Shown here in pieces: positions 11,571-23,459 of a DNA stretch of 64,000 bases. The position numbers were made by a program, and so were the translations under genes. The notes beneath the pieces are model-generated. The model ran no database searches. It saw only the letters and a program-made list of their open reading frames with translations, and was not told the DNA's origin. The stretch is from Xiphydria camelus (Eukaryota > Arthropoda > Insecta > Hymenoptera > Xiphydriidae): positions 18,508,097-18,572,096 of the forward strand of contig OY783199.1 in NCBI GenBank assembly GCA_963678675.1, in the 5' to 3' direction. The first letter of the stretch is position 1. Every line of letters starts with the position of its first letter.

Positions 11571-11707
11571 TTGGTCAGTGAAATCAAATATCTAGCTATT
11601 CTCATCAAATGCTTAGTTATTCCAACCAAAAAGTGGTCAGTCTGACTAAACAGTTTGGTCGTCATTCCGAAGATTTTCGTTAAATTGACCAAATTTTTTT
11701 CTCAGTG

Positions 11708-12382
11708 CGAATTGATTCGTCGCCCGAGTTCCACCACCCCTTTCGACGTTCTCGCGACGATACGCGTCCATCCCCTCGTAGTTCCGATTTCACGGCGGAT
11801 TTGCAGACGATCGAGGAGAGTAAAAAGTCGTCGGCGGAAGTAATAAATATAGGTACGAGCGCGTCTCGACCATCGAGGGCATAGATCAACGCGAGGCTCG
11901 AGCCGCCGCCGCCGCCGCGCGGGGGTTGCTCGTGACGGGATTTAGAGCAACGTATCTCGCGATCCCTCGCTCGCTCTCCGCCCACCAATGCTTTTCTACT
12001 TTTTACCGTCAGAGATATCCACTCAAGTAACTCCATTATTGTGCGACTCTCGCTCGGCCGAGTCGCACGCCTTAAGACGTGAACGAACCAGCGATGGAAA
12101 AATACGTCCCTCTCTCTCGCCCCTCGAACCACCCCTCCGAGGATCGGCCCCGTCCAATATAAACTATCGATATCCGCAGAACGTATATACGCCCGGCGTC
12201 GGAGTATAGCCGCTGTTTGTATCGCGAAGGAATGATCTCGGGGATACGGTGGTATGTCGGGGTAAAGGGAATGGGGGAGGAATGGGGTCCGAACTGGGAA
12301 ATTGCGGAAGAAACTGCGAATTTGGCGTCGATTCCGTCGAACGCCTGTTTGGAATACCGCGAAATTTGCAAAAAAAATAGGT
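11708..12382. other. No gene recognised
   Basis: CpG-rich DNA with a GCC/GCCGCC run near 11.9 kb and chance open frames on both strands. Confidence 0.5.
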
Positions 12383-12580
12383 CGTAGCGTTTATGTACAA
12401 ATTTTGTGGTAAATTTCGGGACAAAGCCAATTTATTGTCACGATAACTATAATTTTAATAAAAAATATAGTAAAATTTGTAAGTTGCAAGTATTACTGTA
12501 ATTGTTACTAAAATTTTAGTTATCGTGACGATAAATTGGCCTTGTCCCGAAATTTATCACAAACTCTGTAAATGCTACGG
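12383..12580. mobile_element. Palindromic element with about 65-bp arms
   Basis: CGTAGCGTTTATGTACAAAT, ATTTCGGGACAAAG and TTATTGTCACGATAACTATA at the left are mirrored by TTTAGTTATCGTGACGATAA, CTTGTCCCGAAAT and TGTAAATGCTACGG at the right. Confidence 0.85.
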
Positions 12581-12785
12581 TATTCGTGATGCAAATTTTG
12601 TACGACGTCGTGCCAGCAGTTTTGTCGAGGATGAAAACAAATCTTAATATTTACAACGATTCGCGATGACTTTCGAGAACGAGGTCAGTTTATTACGACG
12701 ACAACGATAATTTTCGTGAAGATTGTAATAATACATGTAATAATTATAAGCGAGATTTTTACCGCAATTGTGGTTATCGTAACAA

Positions 12786-13165
12786 CGCTGAGAAAATATT
12801 GATCGAATTGATTCAGTTGGGTTGAATTACTTCAAGCAATTAAATATTTTCCTCATTTACATAATTGTGTTCGAGCCGAGATCCGTTTATTTGAAATTAT
12901 ATATACCTATGTTTAATCAACTCTATAAGTAGATATTTAGTTACAAGTTCACATATTTAGATCGCCATATATAATTATCTTCATGCAGTTGAACTAATTA
13001 ATTTCCTAACCTAATTATCTAATCATTTTTTTGCACGACTAATATTTACTCACATCGATTATGCTTATGCTTACTGTGAACAAACGAATATATCGATGTA
13101 AACATAATTTTCTTAACTCGAATGTATGTATCGTTGTTTCGACTAATTTAAATCAACTGAATTAC
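12786..13165. mobile_element. Second, diverged copy of the 3514-3895 element
   Basis: CGCTGAGAAAATATTGATCGAATTGATTCAGTTG-like left end, AAGTAGATATTTAGTT, CGCCATATATAA, TTTACTCACATCGATTA and ACTAATTTAAATCAAC occur in the same order. The right terminal tip is missing. Confidence 0.8.
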
Positions 13166-14396
13166 AATAAATTTATTGTCTCATTGAATAAATCGGCTCT
13201 ATCCCGAAATCAAGTATCACGAACCGTCACTGAGATGCCGCGATTTTAATTACTTTTCGTGATCCGCGCAGAGTTCGACGTAACGCGCCACGCTCGAATT
13301 GGCCCGCGATCGTCACGGTTGCCGGGGTTGGGCGAGAGGGCGTCCGATTCACCCCCGCCGCCGGCGCGCTCGAATCTCGAGAAACGTTATCCACAACGGG
13401 TGGAAATTTACAACCGGTCCAGGTTCTCCGACGGCAAAGGGTAAACTATATAGACTTTACGGTGAATTTCGGTTGAAAGGCCTTACGAGGGATCTCCAGG
13501 ATCAAGCTAGGTCCGCGCGTAGCAGTTGTCGAAACTTAAGTCCGGTTGTTTGCCGGGTCGCCTGCTTTCGCGCGCCCTTCGGTCGAGACTACGACCGAGC
13601 GCGACCCTTGTCGTCCCCGGCAATCGAGTTTCTCGTCAAGAGCTAGCAACGTTTTCGAGAAAGAATTTTAGGTCGGCTGTTTTTTTTAATATTTCCTTTC
13701 CTTATTGTTTCTCCATTGTCGACATAAAACATCTCCTGCCAACTTTATAAAAGTGCCATGAGCAAAAGTACCGATCGGAATGACTTGAAATTTTTATGGG
13801 ATACATGTATCAACGCCATCTATCAGACGATAGCAAGAATTAAATTCTATCATGACTGCTTGTCAATATAAGACCGGAAACTTTTCAAATGACCCACGTA
13901 CCTCGAAGACTGCTCGATATTTCGTCGGACCAACTCCTCGCACAATTTCCAAGGCCACCCCGACGTTCCTACCCTTCGTTGAGACAGTTGGAGCGACGGA
14001 AGAAAGCCCGAGGGAAAAAAAGGGACGAGTAATTAATTCTTAATTGTCTTCCGTCTTTCGTCCCGTGACGTCGGAACATAAATTTGTTGCGTTACAGTCT
14101 CGAGAGAGATTTGCGACGTACTGCTCCCTCTCGTTACCAATGCGCATAACTTAAGTGTCGCGTTTAATTACGATGTATCGCTCGTGGAATTTATTTAAAT
14201 TAGACGGTACTCGGGCGTCTCTCCGTGGAAAAGTAGGTGCGGGGTAAGAGTAGTGCGTCGCGAACGCGGCGACGCGTCGTTAGTTTCGGCACTCGGTTCG
14301 ACGGGGAATTGCGGTCGTAAGAAAGAATCGGAAAATTATCCGAAGTCTTCTTCTCGTCGAGAGAGAAAGAGAGAGCTTACGCGGGAAGATTGATAC
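13166..14396. other. No gene recognised
   Basis: CpG-rich unique DNA (13.25-13.65 kb) and mixed sequence to 14.4 kb. Open frames on the plus strand are short and unlike known proteins. Confidence 0.5.
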
Positions 14397-14613
14397 CACA
14401 TTGAGAAAAATAACCTGGTCAATTTAATCAAAATCCTGGAAACCATAAACAAACCGTTTCTGGTTAGAATAACTAGACGTGTAATTGGAATTACTAATTA
14501 TGTAATTAAAATAACGAAATATTTGGTTCAACTTACTAGTATTTCGGTTAAAATATCTAAACTCGTTTAATCAGATGCGTTTTGTCATTTTAACCGAATT
14601 ATTTTTCCGAGTG
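14397..14613. mobile_element. CACTGAGAAAAA-family element (GGTTAAAATGAC type)
   Basis: Right end GTCATTTTAACCGAATTATTTTTCCGAGTG next to TA; left TTGAGAAAAATAACCTGGTC. Inner TTTGGTTCAACTTACTAGTATTTCGGTTAAAATA matches the family at 20945, 49665 and 51650. Confidence 0.8.
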
Positions 14614-14635
14614 TAGTAGATTTTACTGTTCTTAC

Positions 14636-14850
14636 ATTAAAAGTGGTACACATGAAGGTTTTCGGATGTCTCTACTGTACTAAGGAACAAAATTATTCCA
14701 TAGGGAAGTATAAGTTATAATGTAAACTATCATTATTTAATATTTTTAAAAGAAAATTTGAAGCACCGCACTCTAAAAACATCCGAAAACCCTCATATTT
14801 ACTTCTTTTATTGTAAATACAGTAATATTTACTGGCATCAGCCTTTCCGT
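14636..14850. mobile_element. Repeat with CATCCGAAAACCCTCATAT, copy 1
   Basis: The block ACTCTAAAAACATCCGAAAA then CCCTCATATTTACTTCTTTTAT is inverted relative to TACACATGAAGGTTTTCGGATGT at the left. Copies: 16890-17265 and 48170-48280. Confidence 0.7.
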
Positions 14851-15289
14851 GTACGACATCGGTGAAAAATCGAAGTCTCTCCGCCTCTTATTTTGGTTCG
14901 AATTTATCGATAGCACTCGAGCGACAATGGCGAGTGTGGGCGATTAATTCGCTTTAAATTAAGGCACGGCGGTAATTAAATCGTATTATTTGCAGCCGGC
15001 CCCGAAGGTAAACGCGAAGCTTGGTTACATATTAATACCACTAACGACTAACGCAGCCCGCTTGGCTCTAATTATGTCGGATCCCGCGACACGTGCCGCG
15101 GAACCTTAATTAGCGTTAATCAAACAGTTCAGTCGATAAGATCAAATTTCTAGTGCGACGATAACGACGAGAAGCTGTGTGACTTCTTCCTTTGAACTCC
15201 GCGTGTAAGGAAGAATCGATCGTGCGCGTGCACCCAGCGATATCAGAAGAAAATGCTCTGATGCAGGTGCGACGAATACCTACGATATA

Positions 15290-15765
15290 CAGGGTGGACC
15301 ATTTATGTTGACAAACGTGAATATTTTGAAAATTAAGCATTTGAGAGACAAATGTTTCAGGCAAAAGTATCATTGTTTTTCAAGCGAAATTTAATAGTTT
15401 ACGTTTGGTTCATTTGGTTTAGCCAACGGTAGTGTTCATTGTAGGGGCAACTGCCACTTCTACGTTCTATTGCTACTGCTACATTCAATGCGTAAGTACT
15501 CGTAAACGCTGAAAGTAAACACGAAAAGTCGTAGAACAAAAGTTGTTAAGTTTTGTACGAAGAATATGAATCATTAAAAAAAATAGGGGTTCCTAATTAA
15601 AAAATCAAAGTCGACCTTCAAATAACCTTGAAATTCTAAACCAAAAGAACCAAATGTATAACCATTAAATCCCAATTATAAAACGGTGATACTTCCGTCT
15701 GAAACATTTTTTTCTCAAATGCTTAATTTTCAAGATATTCACGTTTATTAACTTAAATGGCCCTG
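15290..15765. mobile_element. TA-flanked TIR element CAGGGTGGACCATTTA
   Basis: CAGGGTGGACCATTTATGTT at the left and AACTTAAATGGCCCTG at the right, each next to TA. Inner arms pair AAATTAAGCATTTGAGA and GCAAAAGTATCA blocks. Mariner-like by ends; no transposase frame remains. Confidence 0.82.
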
Positions 15766-15773
15766 TATACCTA

Positions 15774-16529
15774 AGGTTCGTTCCAACTAACATGAGAACT
15801 GGTTCTGAACTCGGCGGAGTGTGCGCAGTCTGACTTAGCCGTTCCGACAAACACAGAACTGGTTCTGGAACGATTCCAAAGAGCGTTCCAACTAAACTGC
15901 GAACTGTAACAGAACGGTTCTAGAACGGTAATTCCAGTCCCTAGTTCTGAGTTGGGACGATTTTCTAGCCCACGCGTAGTAAGGCGCGAGACGCGCTCTA
16001 TTTGAATCGATGAGTCCAAGAACAGTACAAATGCATAAAGATAGTTTCGAGAAAAAATGAAAAAACATAATAACTTCACAATGAGTTAATGGCCATAATA
16101 TAAAAGTTGTGATAACTTTTTAGGTAAATGATAATTGAAAATAAAAAATCCGAAAAAATCACTCCCCTCCAAGTTATAGAAGGAAAAAATGTATGCACTC
16201 TCTCTCTCTTGTACTCTTTTTGGACTCATCTTTCTTTTTCTGCTTTTTTGAATGTTTGTGCATGATAAGCTCTTGAAAAATGTAATGTTTTTTACGTTTC
16301 AACAATTAGTTGAACTCACACATCCGCTTAGGATAACCCGTAATTTTCCGCAAAATGTATACAAAAGGTGGACAAGCCTCCCTGTACTGTGTGCGATCCT
16401 GTGTTCCAACACATCCCATGAATTCAGTTCTAGAACGCATCTGACTGGCGCATGCGCATTAAATAATTCTTAACTAGTTCCAGGACGGTTCTAGAACTGT
16501 GCTAAAATGCTTGTTGGAACGAACCTCTA
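15774..16529. mobile_element. TIR element AGGTTCGTTCCAAC with a nested palindrome
   Basis: AGGTTCGTTCCAACTAACAT at the left and GCTTGTTGGAACGAACCT at the right; GTTCTAGAACGG blocks recur near both ends. The inner segment 16008-16226 is itself an inverted repeat (GATGAGTCCAAGAACAGTAC vs GTACTCTTTTTGGACTCATC). ACAAGCCTCCCTGTA at 16371-16385 looks like another element end. Confidence 0.75.
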
Positions 16530-16590
16530 CGTATAAAGGACGTTCCTTCCTCCCTTGTTTGAAATAAACATGTTTTTGGATAATCCTGCG

Positions 16591-16707
16591 AGCACATTTA
16601 TTCGATTCGAATGAATAACGATTTCATCCAAATAATATTCAATTAAATTAATATTTATATATAATACCTTTAATTGATATTCATTTTAGTCGAATAAATG
16701 TGCCATT
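16591..16707. repeat. Inverted repeat around ATTTATTCGA
   Basis: GCACATTTATTCGATTCGAA with ATGAAT is mirrored by ATTCATTTTAGTCGAATAAATGTGC; the centre is AT-rich. Confidence 0.7.
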
Positions 16708-16889
16708 AGGACTTCACAAACACGCTTAATTGACTCGGGAATATGTTTTTCTTCAGTGTACGACTGCAATTTTGTTATGTCTGACGTCACTCGAGAGTAA
16801 AAGTAGCGCTAACTCTTGTAGCCTCTATCATTAGGGTTCAGTAATGAATTATATATGGACAAATCGTTGCAATAAATAACGCAGCGTAC

Positions 16890-17265
16890 ACGATATACAG
16901 TAAAAAAGTACATACGAAGAGGGTATCAATTGCTTTTACAGTACGGTAGAGTAATTTTCCTTCAGATAATATCAAATCGTGATAGTTTGCACTATAATTT
17001 ACTATTTTCGAGGGAAGAATTATTCTTCAGCATCCATAGTAGAAGCATCCGAAAATTCTTACGTGTACCTCTTTCCGTTGCACTTTTATATCATTGTACA
17101 CGTGTAGTTGATATTTTTCAGCAGTATATCGAGAAGTCCGTCACAAATATTACATTTATCATAAATCGTTGACTGCAAGGAGCAAATAATCGTTATTAAA
17201 TTGTAGTTTTTCCTAACTGTGGTTATACGGTAATCGCGACAAATAATTCTTTCTTTCCGTCAAGT
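16890..17265. mobile_element. Diverged copy of the CATCCGAAAA repeat family
   Basis: Contains AGCATCCGAAAATTCTTACG, GTGTACCTCTTTCCGTTGCA and TTTTACAGTACGGTAGAGTAATTTTCCTT, corresponding to 48170-48280 and 14636-14850. Confidence 0.55.
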
Positions 17266-18170
17266 TGTATATGCGACATTTTCATTTTTTTCAGTGTTCG
17301 CGAATAATATCAGACGCGATCGCGCTGGAAGTAGGTATACGTACATATATGCACTTGAAGCTCAGCGCAACAGCGTACTCCCCGAATTACTCGGCGCGCG
17401 CGCCACCCCTCGCGCCGCTCCTTCGCAAGAAAATTCGGAGGAGAGCGCGTATCGGTTCTTCCCGCTTGAAGTTTCCGCCGTCGACGAGTGCGTACACACT
17501 GCAGGTACGAGTGTATAGATAAACGAAATGAAATTCCCGCGTCCATCGGTAGACAGCCGCGGGGATAGGCATTTTCCTCGCATCCCCCCTTCTCTACTCG
17601 TATGTATATACTCGCCCAATCCTCGGGGAAGCTTTCCCTCTTTTTCCTGGAATGCCATTAAACGCGTAATAACGCGACGACGAAGCACCTTGCTGCTCGC
17701 GTCGGTTTCTCGACCCTTATCTTCTTCCTACTCGCGCGCACGCGGAAACGGCCGCCCCTCCATTTCCACCGTAACCCCATTACCGGATTGCCCGGGCGAA
17801 CCGGCGCGGCGCGAAAATCCCGATCGTACGGCCGAACTTTCGTCGTCGAACGTTCGAAGTAGAAATTGAATTTCGGCGAGTCCTCGCGCTGCGCATCGAG
17901 CGTTCGCTGTACACCGTTCTCCACCACCGGTACGTACACCTACACCTACGCGCGGGTTCCGCATCGTATAGTGCCGTATAGGCGCGTCAGACGACCCTAT
18001 TAATTAACGGACCCTATTAGGCGACTCGGTCAATTATAGTTGAATTACTCAGCCGCGGCGTCATAATGCTCGGATACTGGATTAGACGTGGCGGTCCGTA
18101 CGGACGACGAAAAGAACGGCGGGGGAACACGTGAGGTAACTGCACCAATAGTCGGACGGCTCGCACCGAG
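17266..18170. other. No gene recognised; CpG-rich unique DNA
   Basis: Dense CpG and overlapping open frames on both strands, none resembling a protein. Possible regulatory or unannotated non-coding DNA. Confidence 0.45.
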
Positions 18171-18191
18171 AGAAATTTATAGGTCGCACAC

Positions 18192-18480
18192 AGCAATAAG
18201 TATAGCTATGACAGCTATACTTTAAGGCTAAATGAGGTTAACCAGACAGTATTGGTAATATTGTAATACCAAATAGTAATAAGAGCAATATGTAGTACCA
18301 ATAGTAACAAGCAATAAGTATAGCTATGATAGCTATACTTTAAGGCTAAATGAGGTTAACCAGATAGTACTGGTAATATAGTAATACCAAATAATAAGAA
18401 GAGGAATACGTATTGCTGAAATAACTATACGTAAAGCTGATGTAGAAATATGTATTTCTAAGGTAACTAGAACTTATTCT
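18192..18480. mobile_element. Repeat with internal 118-bp tandem duplication
   Basis: AGCAATAAGTATAGCTATGA then CAGCTATACTTTAAGGCTAA and ATGAGGTTAACCAGA occur at 18192 and again at 18310 with few differences. The family is also seen in reverse at 45783-45955 (TTAAAGTATAGC, CAATACGTATTGC). Confidence 0.78.
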
Positions 18481-18844
18481 TATATAGAGTACCGTCTTCG
18501 GATCGGCATAAAAACTCACGTAGCAGATTTTAGTCAGGGTTCTTACCATTGACACTCTTCCTGTAAGCATTCTTAATTTATTGAAGATTTTTTTGTCACT
18601 AGTCGTTTCTCTTTATCCCATTCAATAATTTAAATCATATTCCAATATGTTCGACTGTTAGGACGTGTTCTGCTATTGGGACAGTTACCTAAAACGATAT
18701 GTTTTATATTTTGTACGTTCTTAAAAGTGTACTGAAGGTGCAGTAGTTGTTTAGTTAAAATAATATGAGGTTTTTCGGTATCTCGATACAATACTGCCCG
18801 GACAAACTCTCCACTCAACTTTCTCGCAAGTGGTCCGACTAGCA

Positions 18845-18893
18845 TTTGGATTTATACATATGTCAAACATATAGTTATATGTATAAGTCCAAA
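18845..18893. repeat. Short hairpin, about 20-bp arms
   Basis: ATTTGGATTTATACATATG and CATATAGTTATATGTATAAGTCCAAAT pair around a few bases. Confidence 0.7.
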
Positions 18894-18949
18894 TAATAAG
18901 GTACCTATATGTAGATTTAATCGCAGTCAAGATATATCTCGTGCGAATG

Positions 18950-19215
18950 TCGCTATCTGTGCAAAAATATTTCGTTACGTCATTTCAAAGTGTAATTCAG
19001 ATATGCTACCCCACCGGTACAATTTTTCACCATTACAACGGACATTGTCTGTAAAAATATTTTTTGCAACGCGAACTAAAACTTATTAGTCAGTACAGCA
19101 AAGAATAATTCTTTGCTGTAACAAATAATTCAGCAATTGTACTTTGCTCTGTGTTAGCGATAAAGTTTCTGCAAAAATATCTTGTCACGTCATTTCAAAG
19201 CAATTCAGTTTTGCA
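18950..19215. repeat. Two direct copies of a GCAAAAATATYTYGT motif
   Basis: TGCAAAAATATTTCGTTACG then TCATTTCAAAGTG at about 18960, and TGCAAAAATATCTTGTCACG then TCATTTCAAAGC at about 19170, with CAATTCAG-like sequence after each. Confidence 0.65.
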
Positions 19216-20944
19216 GTACTTAATAAACAATTTGCCCCGTCACTGCGAATTTTCTTCTCCGCGTGGGAATCGGCTTTGTCAGTCATGAAATTACATCGGC
19301 TCTCGCGCGTGGGCGGTGGAAAGTCTCGGATTTTTTTTTTCAGAGACACCATACCACGTACGTACCCACGCGAAATGTTCCGAGGATCAGAGGCAACGCC
19401 TCCCGGGAGTTCCGAAATCGTCTTTCTATTCGGCAGAGACTCGCGTGCCTGTCGTCGCGCGGAATCCGAAAATAACCCGCGGCGGGGATTTAATTTCTCT
19501 CTCCTCGCGCGTCGAGGTTCTTTTCTCGTCCGGCGCAGGACTCATCCGCGCGCGAATATGATGTAACGTCTCTCGAAACTCGCCCGGATACTTCGTCGCG
19601 TCCCCCCCCCCCCCATATAATCACGGCGCGACGATTAATTACGACTGCCGCGGCGCGTCGTCGGCGAACCTTTTTGCCGCTGAACGGGGGTTTGATTGCG
19701 CGTCCCGAGGCGCGCTGATTTCGAAGGGGTTGCACACGGCGCGCGGGCTCCATCCTCTTCTTCCGTCTTTTTTCTCCTTTTCCATATCCGGGGGAAAGTT
19801 TCACTTCGCGAGTACCTTCGAAGCGACCGTGTATATACGTATATACGAGGGGTGGATGGGACGCCGGTTCGAGGTTTCTCCGTATCTATCACTCGGAGGA
19901 TTTATGTAACGACGTCCCATTGCCAAGTTACCTTTCGGGGCATTTCTTTCAATAACCATAAACTTGAGAGATAAAACTCAATTTTAAAGTGGTGCCGAGC
20001 GACGGAGGGATGGAACGCCGACGGTGTGGTAGGGGGTGGGAGGGGAGGGTTGCACGCGGCGCGGGAAGTTACTTCGCCAGAGTTCAATCGCTCGTATCTT
20101 TTCGAGCGATCTGTACTTCCGCGATGGGGCTCGTTGACTCCACTTCCGATTATACAGCGGGGGATGCTGTACGATAACGCGGCGTCTCGCGCGCGGAGGG
20201 AGCTTCGAGAGCGTACGAGTGCCTCTCTCTCTCTTACGATGGTGCGAGAAAAACTTTTCCTGGGGAGCAGATATGACTTCTTTGATTTTTTTTTTCGGTG
20301 AAACTTACGCGTCGATGCAATGAAATATTCCGTCCCGCTTGGCCTGTATTCACCATCGACGATCGTCGTCGCTGTGAAACGGAACCTGATCGATTAAGCG
20401 AAACGCCGAATACTATAGAATATCTCACACGGGATCATCGATCGCGTCGAAAGTTCGAGTGGTCACGTCCCGAGTTGACTAACAAGACGATGGGTGGAGG
20501 GAGAACCCAGCGGTAGAGAAAGAGTGAGAGAAGAAGGAGAAGGAGAAAAAGCGTTTAATTATGACTCTGAAATACAGGCATCTCCTGAGAGCTTCTAAAT
20601 GCAATTAATAATATTTATAAAAATAATAACAGCAGCAATAATAATAGCGCTGATGGTGGCAAAGGTAGATGCGGTAAAGAAAGTTTAAAAAGTAAAAAGA
20701 CATATATAGATAGTAGAAGAAATTAAAAGAAGCAATATAAACCAAATAAAAAGAAAAGATGGAAGTAAAACTATAATAGAAGTAAAAATAAAATGCGCAG
20801 CAACTAGTAAGAGATAAAATTAAAATACCCTTTGCGTAAGAAAATCTCGTAAAAATTTAGATTGACTTCAAACAGCGACTGGCTCATTTTTGATCCATCG
20901 TTGTAATGTGTATACATATTAAGATCAGTTTAATCGCGCTTCTA
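19216..20944. other. No gene recognised
   Basis: CpG-rich unique DNA to about 20.5 kb with a C run (19602-19614), then A-rich sequence. Open frames are chance-like. Confidence 0.5.
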
Positions 20945-21206
20945 CACTGAGAGAAAGTAATTAGGGTAAAATGACAAAACACATCTGGTTAAACACGTTT
21001 AGTTATTCTAGCCAAAATAGTGCTCAGATGAACCAAATATCAAGTTATTCTAACCAAATGTGTTTAGTTATTCCAACCAAACACTTAGTTAATCTAACCA
21101 AAAAGTGATCAATTTAACCAATAAACGGAGAATCCATATTTCACCAAACGGTTTGGTCATCGTCTCCAGAATTTTGGTTAAAATGACCAAGATATTTTTC
21201 TCAATG
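20945..21206. mobile_element. CACTGAGAGAAAGTAATTAG element (GGTTAAAATGAC family)
   Basis: Ends CACTGAGAGAAAGTAATTAG and ATATTTTTCTCAATG, TA on both sides. Interior has TTTAGTTATTCYARCCAAA three times and the CCAAACGGTTTGGTCATCGT block near the right end; this is the least disrupted copy of the family here. Confidence 0.88.
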
Positions 21207-21973
21207 TAATGTTAGCGATCGCTAAGACTCACTCAGTTAAAATGAAGACTAAAACCGGAAAGATAATGCTAGTAAAATAAACAAAACAAACCAAACTCAA
21301 AAAAAGAAAGAGAGAGTAATGAGTAAGTAAACTTTAATGCAACAAGCCAAGAGAGACATAAGAATAGAATTGGTACAATTCGCCGTAGGAAATACGGACA
21401 GCCTAGTTATATATATATATACGCGAATGGAACACAGTAGTAGAAAGTGAGGGGGTAGGGGGTACGAGGGAGGGTCGCGAGACGGTATAGCGAGCGAAGG
21501 ATGATCCCGGTGTGGATAATGCTTCGCGAGCCGGCCGGATGGCATCCGGATGAATGGTGGCCCGGGGTATGGGCAACTGGCCGCTACCGCGCGTACGGCG
21601 GCGGCAGCCCTCACCGGCCAATCTTCGATAAACCGTCGAGGGAGCAGAAATTCAGACGCGGGAGAGACAAATGGTTCGGGCTGAATCAGGAAAACAAGAT
21701 GTTGTTGCCGAAGAAATCGTATATAGAGACGCGAGGAAGATAATACTAAATTCTAAGCTCGTCCGCGTGCAGCCTCTGCCGCCGCCGCCCCTCGGGAGCG
21801 GATCTAGGAGCGAAGATTTACAGCGGCTATATATATATAGGCGCGGCAGCTAGTAGATCGATCCAGGCGATGCCTCGGACGTGGAATTATTCTTCTCCTC
21901 TTCTGTTTCTCCTTTGGCGCGAACGCCAGACTTCGCGGATGACGAATCTTCGAGGGGTGAGTGGTAGAATATA
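21207..21973. other. No gene recognised; (TA)n near 21.41 kb
   Basis: Short TATATATATATA run and CpG-rich DNA with open frames on both strands; no similarity. Confidence 0.5.
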
Positions 21974-22236
21974 CACTGAGAAACAAATTCGGTAAGGTCA
22001 GATGAACATTTAGTTGAATAGTTGCAATAAAATATTTTATTAGCTCATATAATATTCATTTGGCCCAAAATAATACTTTCTTGGCTTAAGTAGTATATTG
22101 TTTAAATAAATGTCATTTTATTAAGCCAAGAAAATATTTTATCAGGGCAAATGAATATTATTCGAGCTAACAAAATATTTAATTGCGACTGCTCAACTAA
22201 ATGTTTAATTCATTTTACCGAATTTTTATCTGAGTG
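21974..22236. mobile_element. Palindromic CACTGAGAAACAAATTCGG element
   Basis: CACTGAGAAACAAATTCGGT and ACCGAATTTTTATCTGAGTG are inverted. Further arms pair TTAGTTGAATAGTTGCAATA-like and AAATATTTTRTTAGCTC blocks almost to the centre. Confidence 0.88.
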
Positions 22237-22381
22237 CAAGTACACTATGAATCGTCTGCTGGAGAGCACTCCATATTTCTTGGCAATCGAGTTTTCCACG
22301 AGCTTTTCCATATGCGAGCAGTCGGAGAAAGGTTTAATACTGAATTTTGAGTACGTTCTAAATCTGGTACGCCGAGAGTAA

Positions 22382-22650
22382 TAGTTAAAAAATGTAATTT
22401 CAAACATGGCAAAAGAGTATTTCTTTAGGAGAAGAAAATATATGTTAATTATTAAATTGTTTATATCATTCAAACAGTTACCTCAAAGGACTTCATGGTG
22501 CCATACAAATATTTATTAACTACAAATAAACTGTATTCTCGATGTACACTGAGAGAACAATTTATTAATAGTTAATAAATTCCATTTGAAATACGGGGAA
22601 ATAAATATTTCTTTAGGATAAGAAAATATATGTTGATTGTTAAAATGTTT
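22382..22650. mobile_element. Two partial copies of a repeat with TATTTCTTTAGGA
   Basis: TATTTCTTTAGGAGAAGAAA then ATATATGTTAATTATTAAA at 22420 and TATTTCTTTAGGATAAGAAA then ATATATGTTGATTGTTAAA at 22607, the second after a CACTGAGAGAACAATTTATT end at 22546. Confidence 0.65.
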
Positions 22651-22704
22651 ACAGTACAGCAAACTTGCATAAATAGTACAGGAATGTTGCTCGGAGAGAA
22701 TGGA

Positions 22705-23450
22705 AATGTTTCAGCAATATTCCTGCAATGTTGCAGCAATATTAAAATGTTCATCCCTCTGCAATATTGCATGTAACATTGGAGCAATATTGCGCTGCAA
22801 TATCTCCGCATCCGCATAAAAAGTATACTAAATAACCTTCTTTTGTATGTCTCATGCTTTGTGTGCTTGAGTCTCTACTTCTTGCTCTACTAACACTTTC
22901 ATTGACCAATTTTGAGCTTATTCAGCGATTAAAATTTTTCTGGTTATTTCGGGGCACGATTCCGGGACTCTCTACATGTGAAGCTGGACTCTTCCCTCAT
23001 GACTACTGTAACATAACATGTTAGCTCTGCTGCAAGACGGGGGTTTAAGTTACACAGCTGGTGATCTATTGATATGCTTAAACAAATTTTCATCGTACCA
23101 TTACAAAAATTTAATAATATTATGAATAAAAACTAACATTACAATTGCACAAATTAATGTTTTTCTACCATTATGAAAGTAGCTCTATTGCGTGGCTCAG
23201 TTTGCCATTTTCGTTTTTTTCATTAAGTTATATTCAGTTATAAGGAAGGGGTATTTGAAAAATTTCATTTTTAATATTGCACCAACTTATCTGAAATATT
23301 ATCTGTGCAATATTGCATTTTATGTATTACAAACTATAGCTGAAATACTAGATATGCAATATTGCAATTGTAAAGAGATAGCCAATCTTTCTGCAATATT
23401 GCACCTGCAAATGTAACAAAGCAATATTGCTGTAATATTATTGCAATGTT
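22705..23450. repeat. Cluster of GCAATATTGC palindromes in two blocks
   Basis: GCAATATTGC or one-base variants occur repeatedly at 22709-22801 and 23273-23445. The blocks are separated by AT-rich DNA and could be the ends of one element. Confidence 0.65.
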
Positions 23451-23459
23451 TTATGCTGT

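Larger units (their letters stand above)
10429..11707. mobile_element. Outer CACTGAGAAAAA element containing two nested elements
   Basis: Left CACTGAGAAAAAAATTAGGT with TTAAACTGAC, right GTTAAATTGACCAAATTTTT then TTCTCAGTG; family motif TTTAGTTATTMYAACYAAA and CAAACAGTTTGGTCGTC-like block inside. Relatives: 14397-14613, 20945-21206, 49665-50072 and 51650-51909. Insertions at about 10502-11272 and 11277-11570 split it. Confidence 0.82.
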
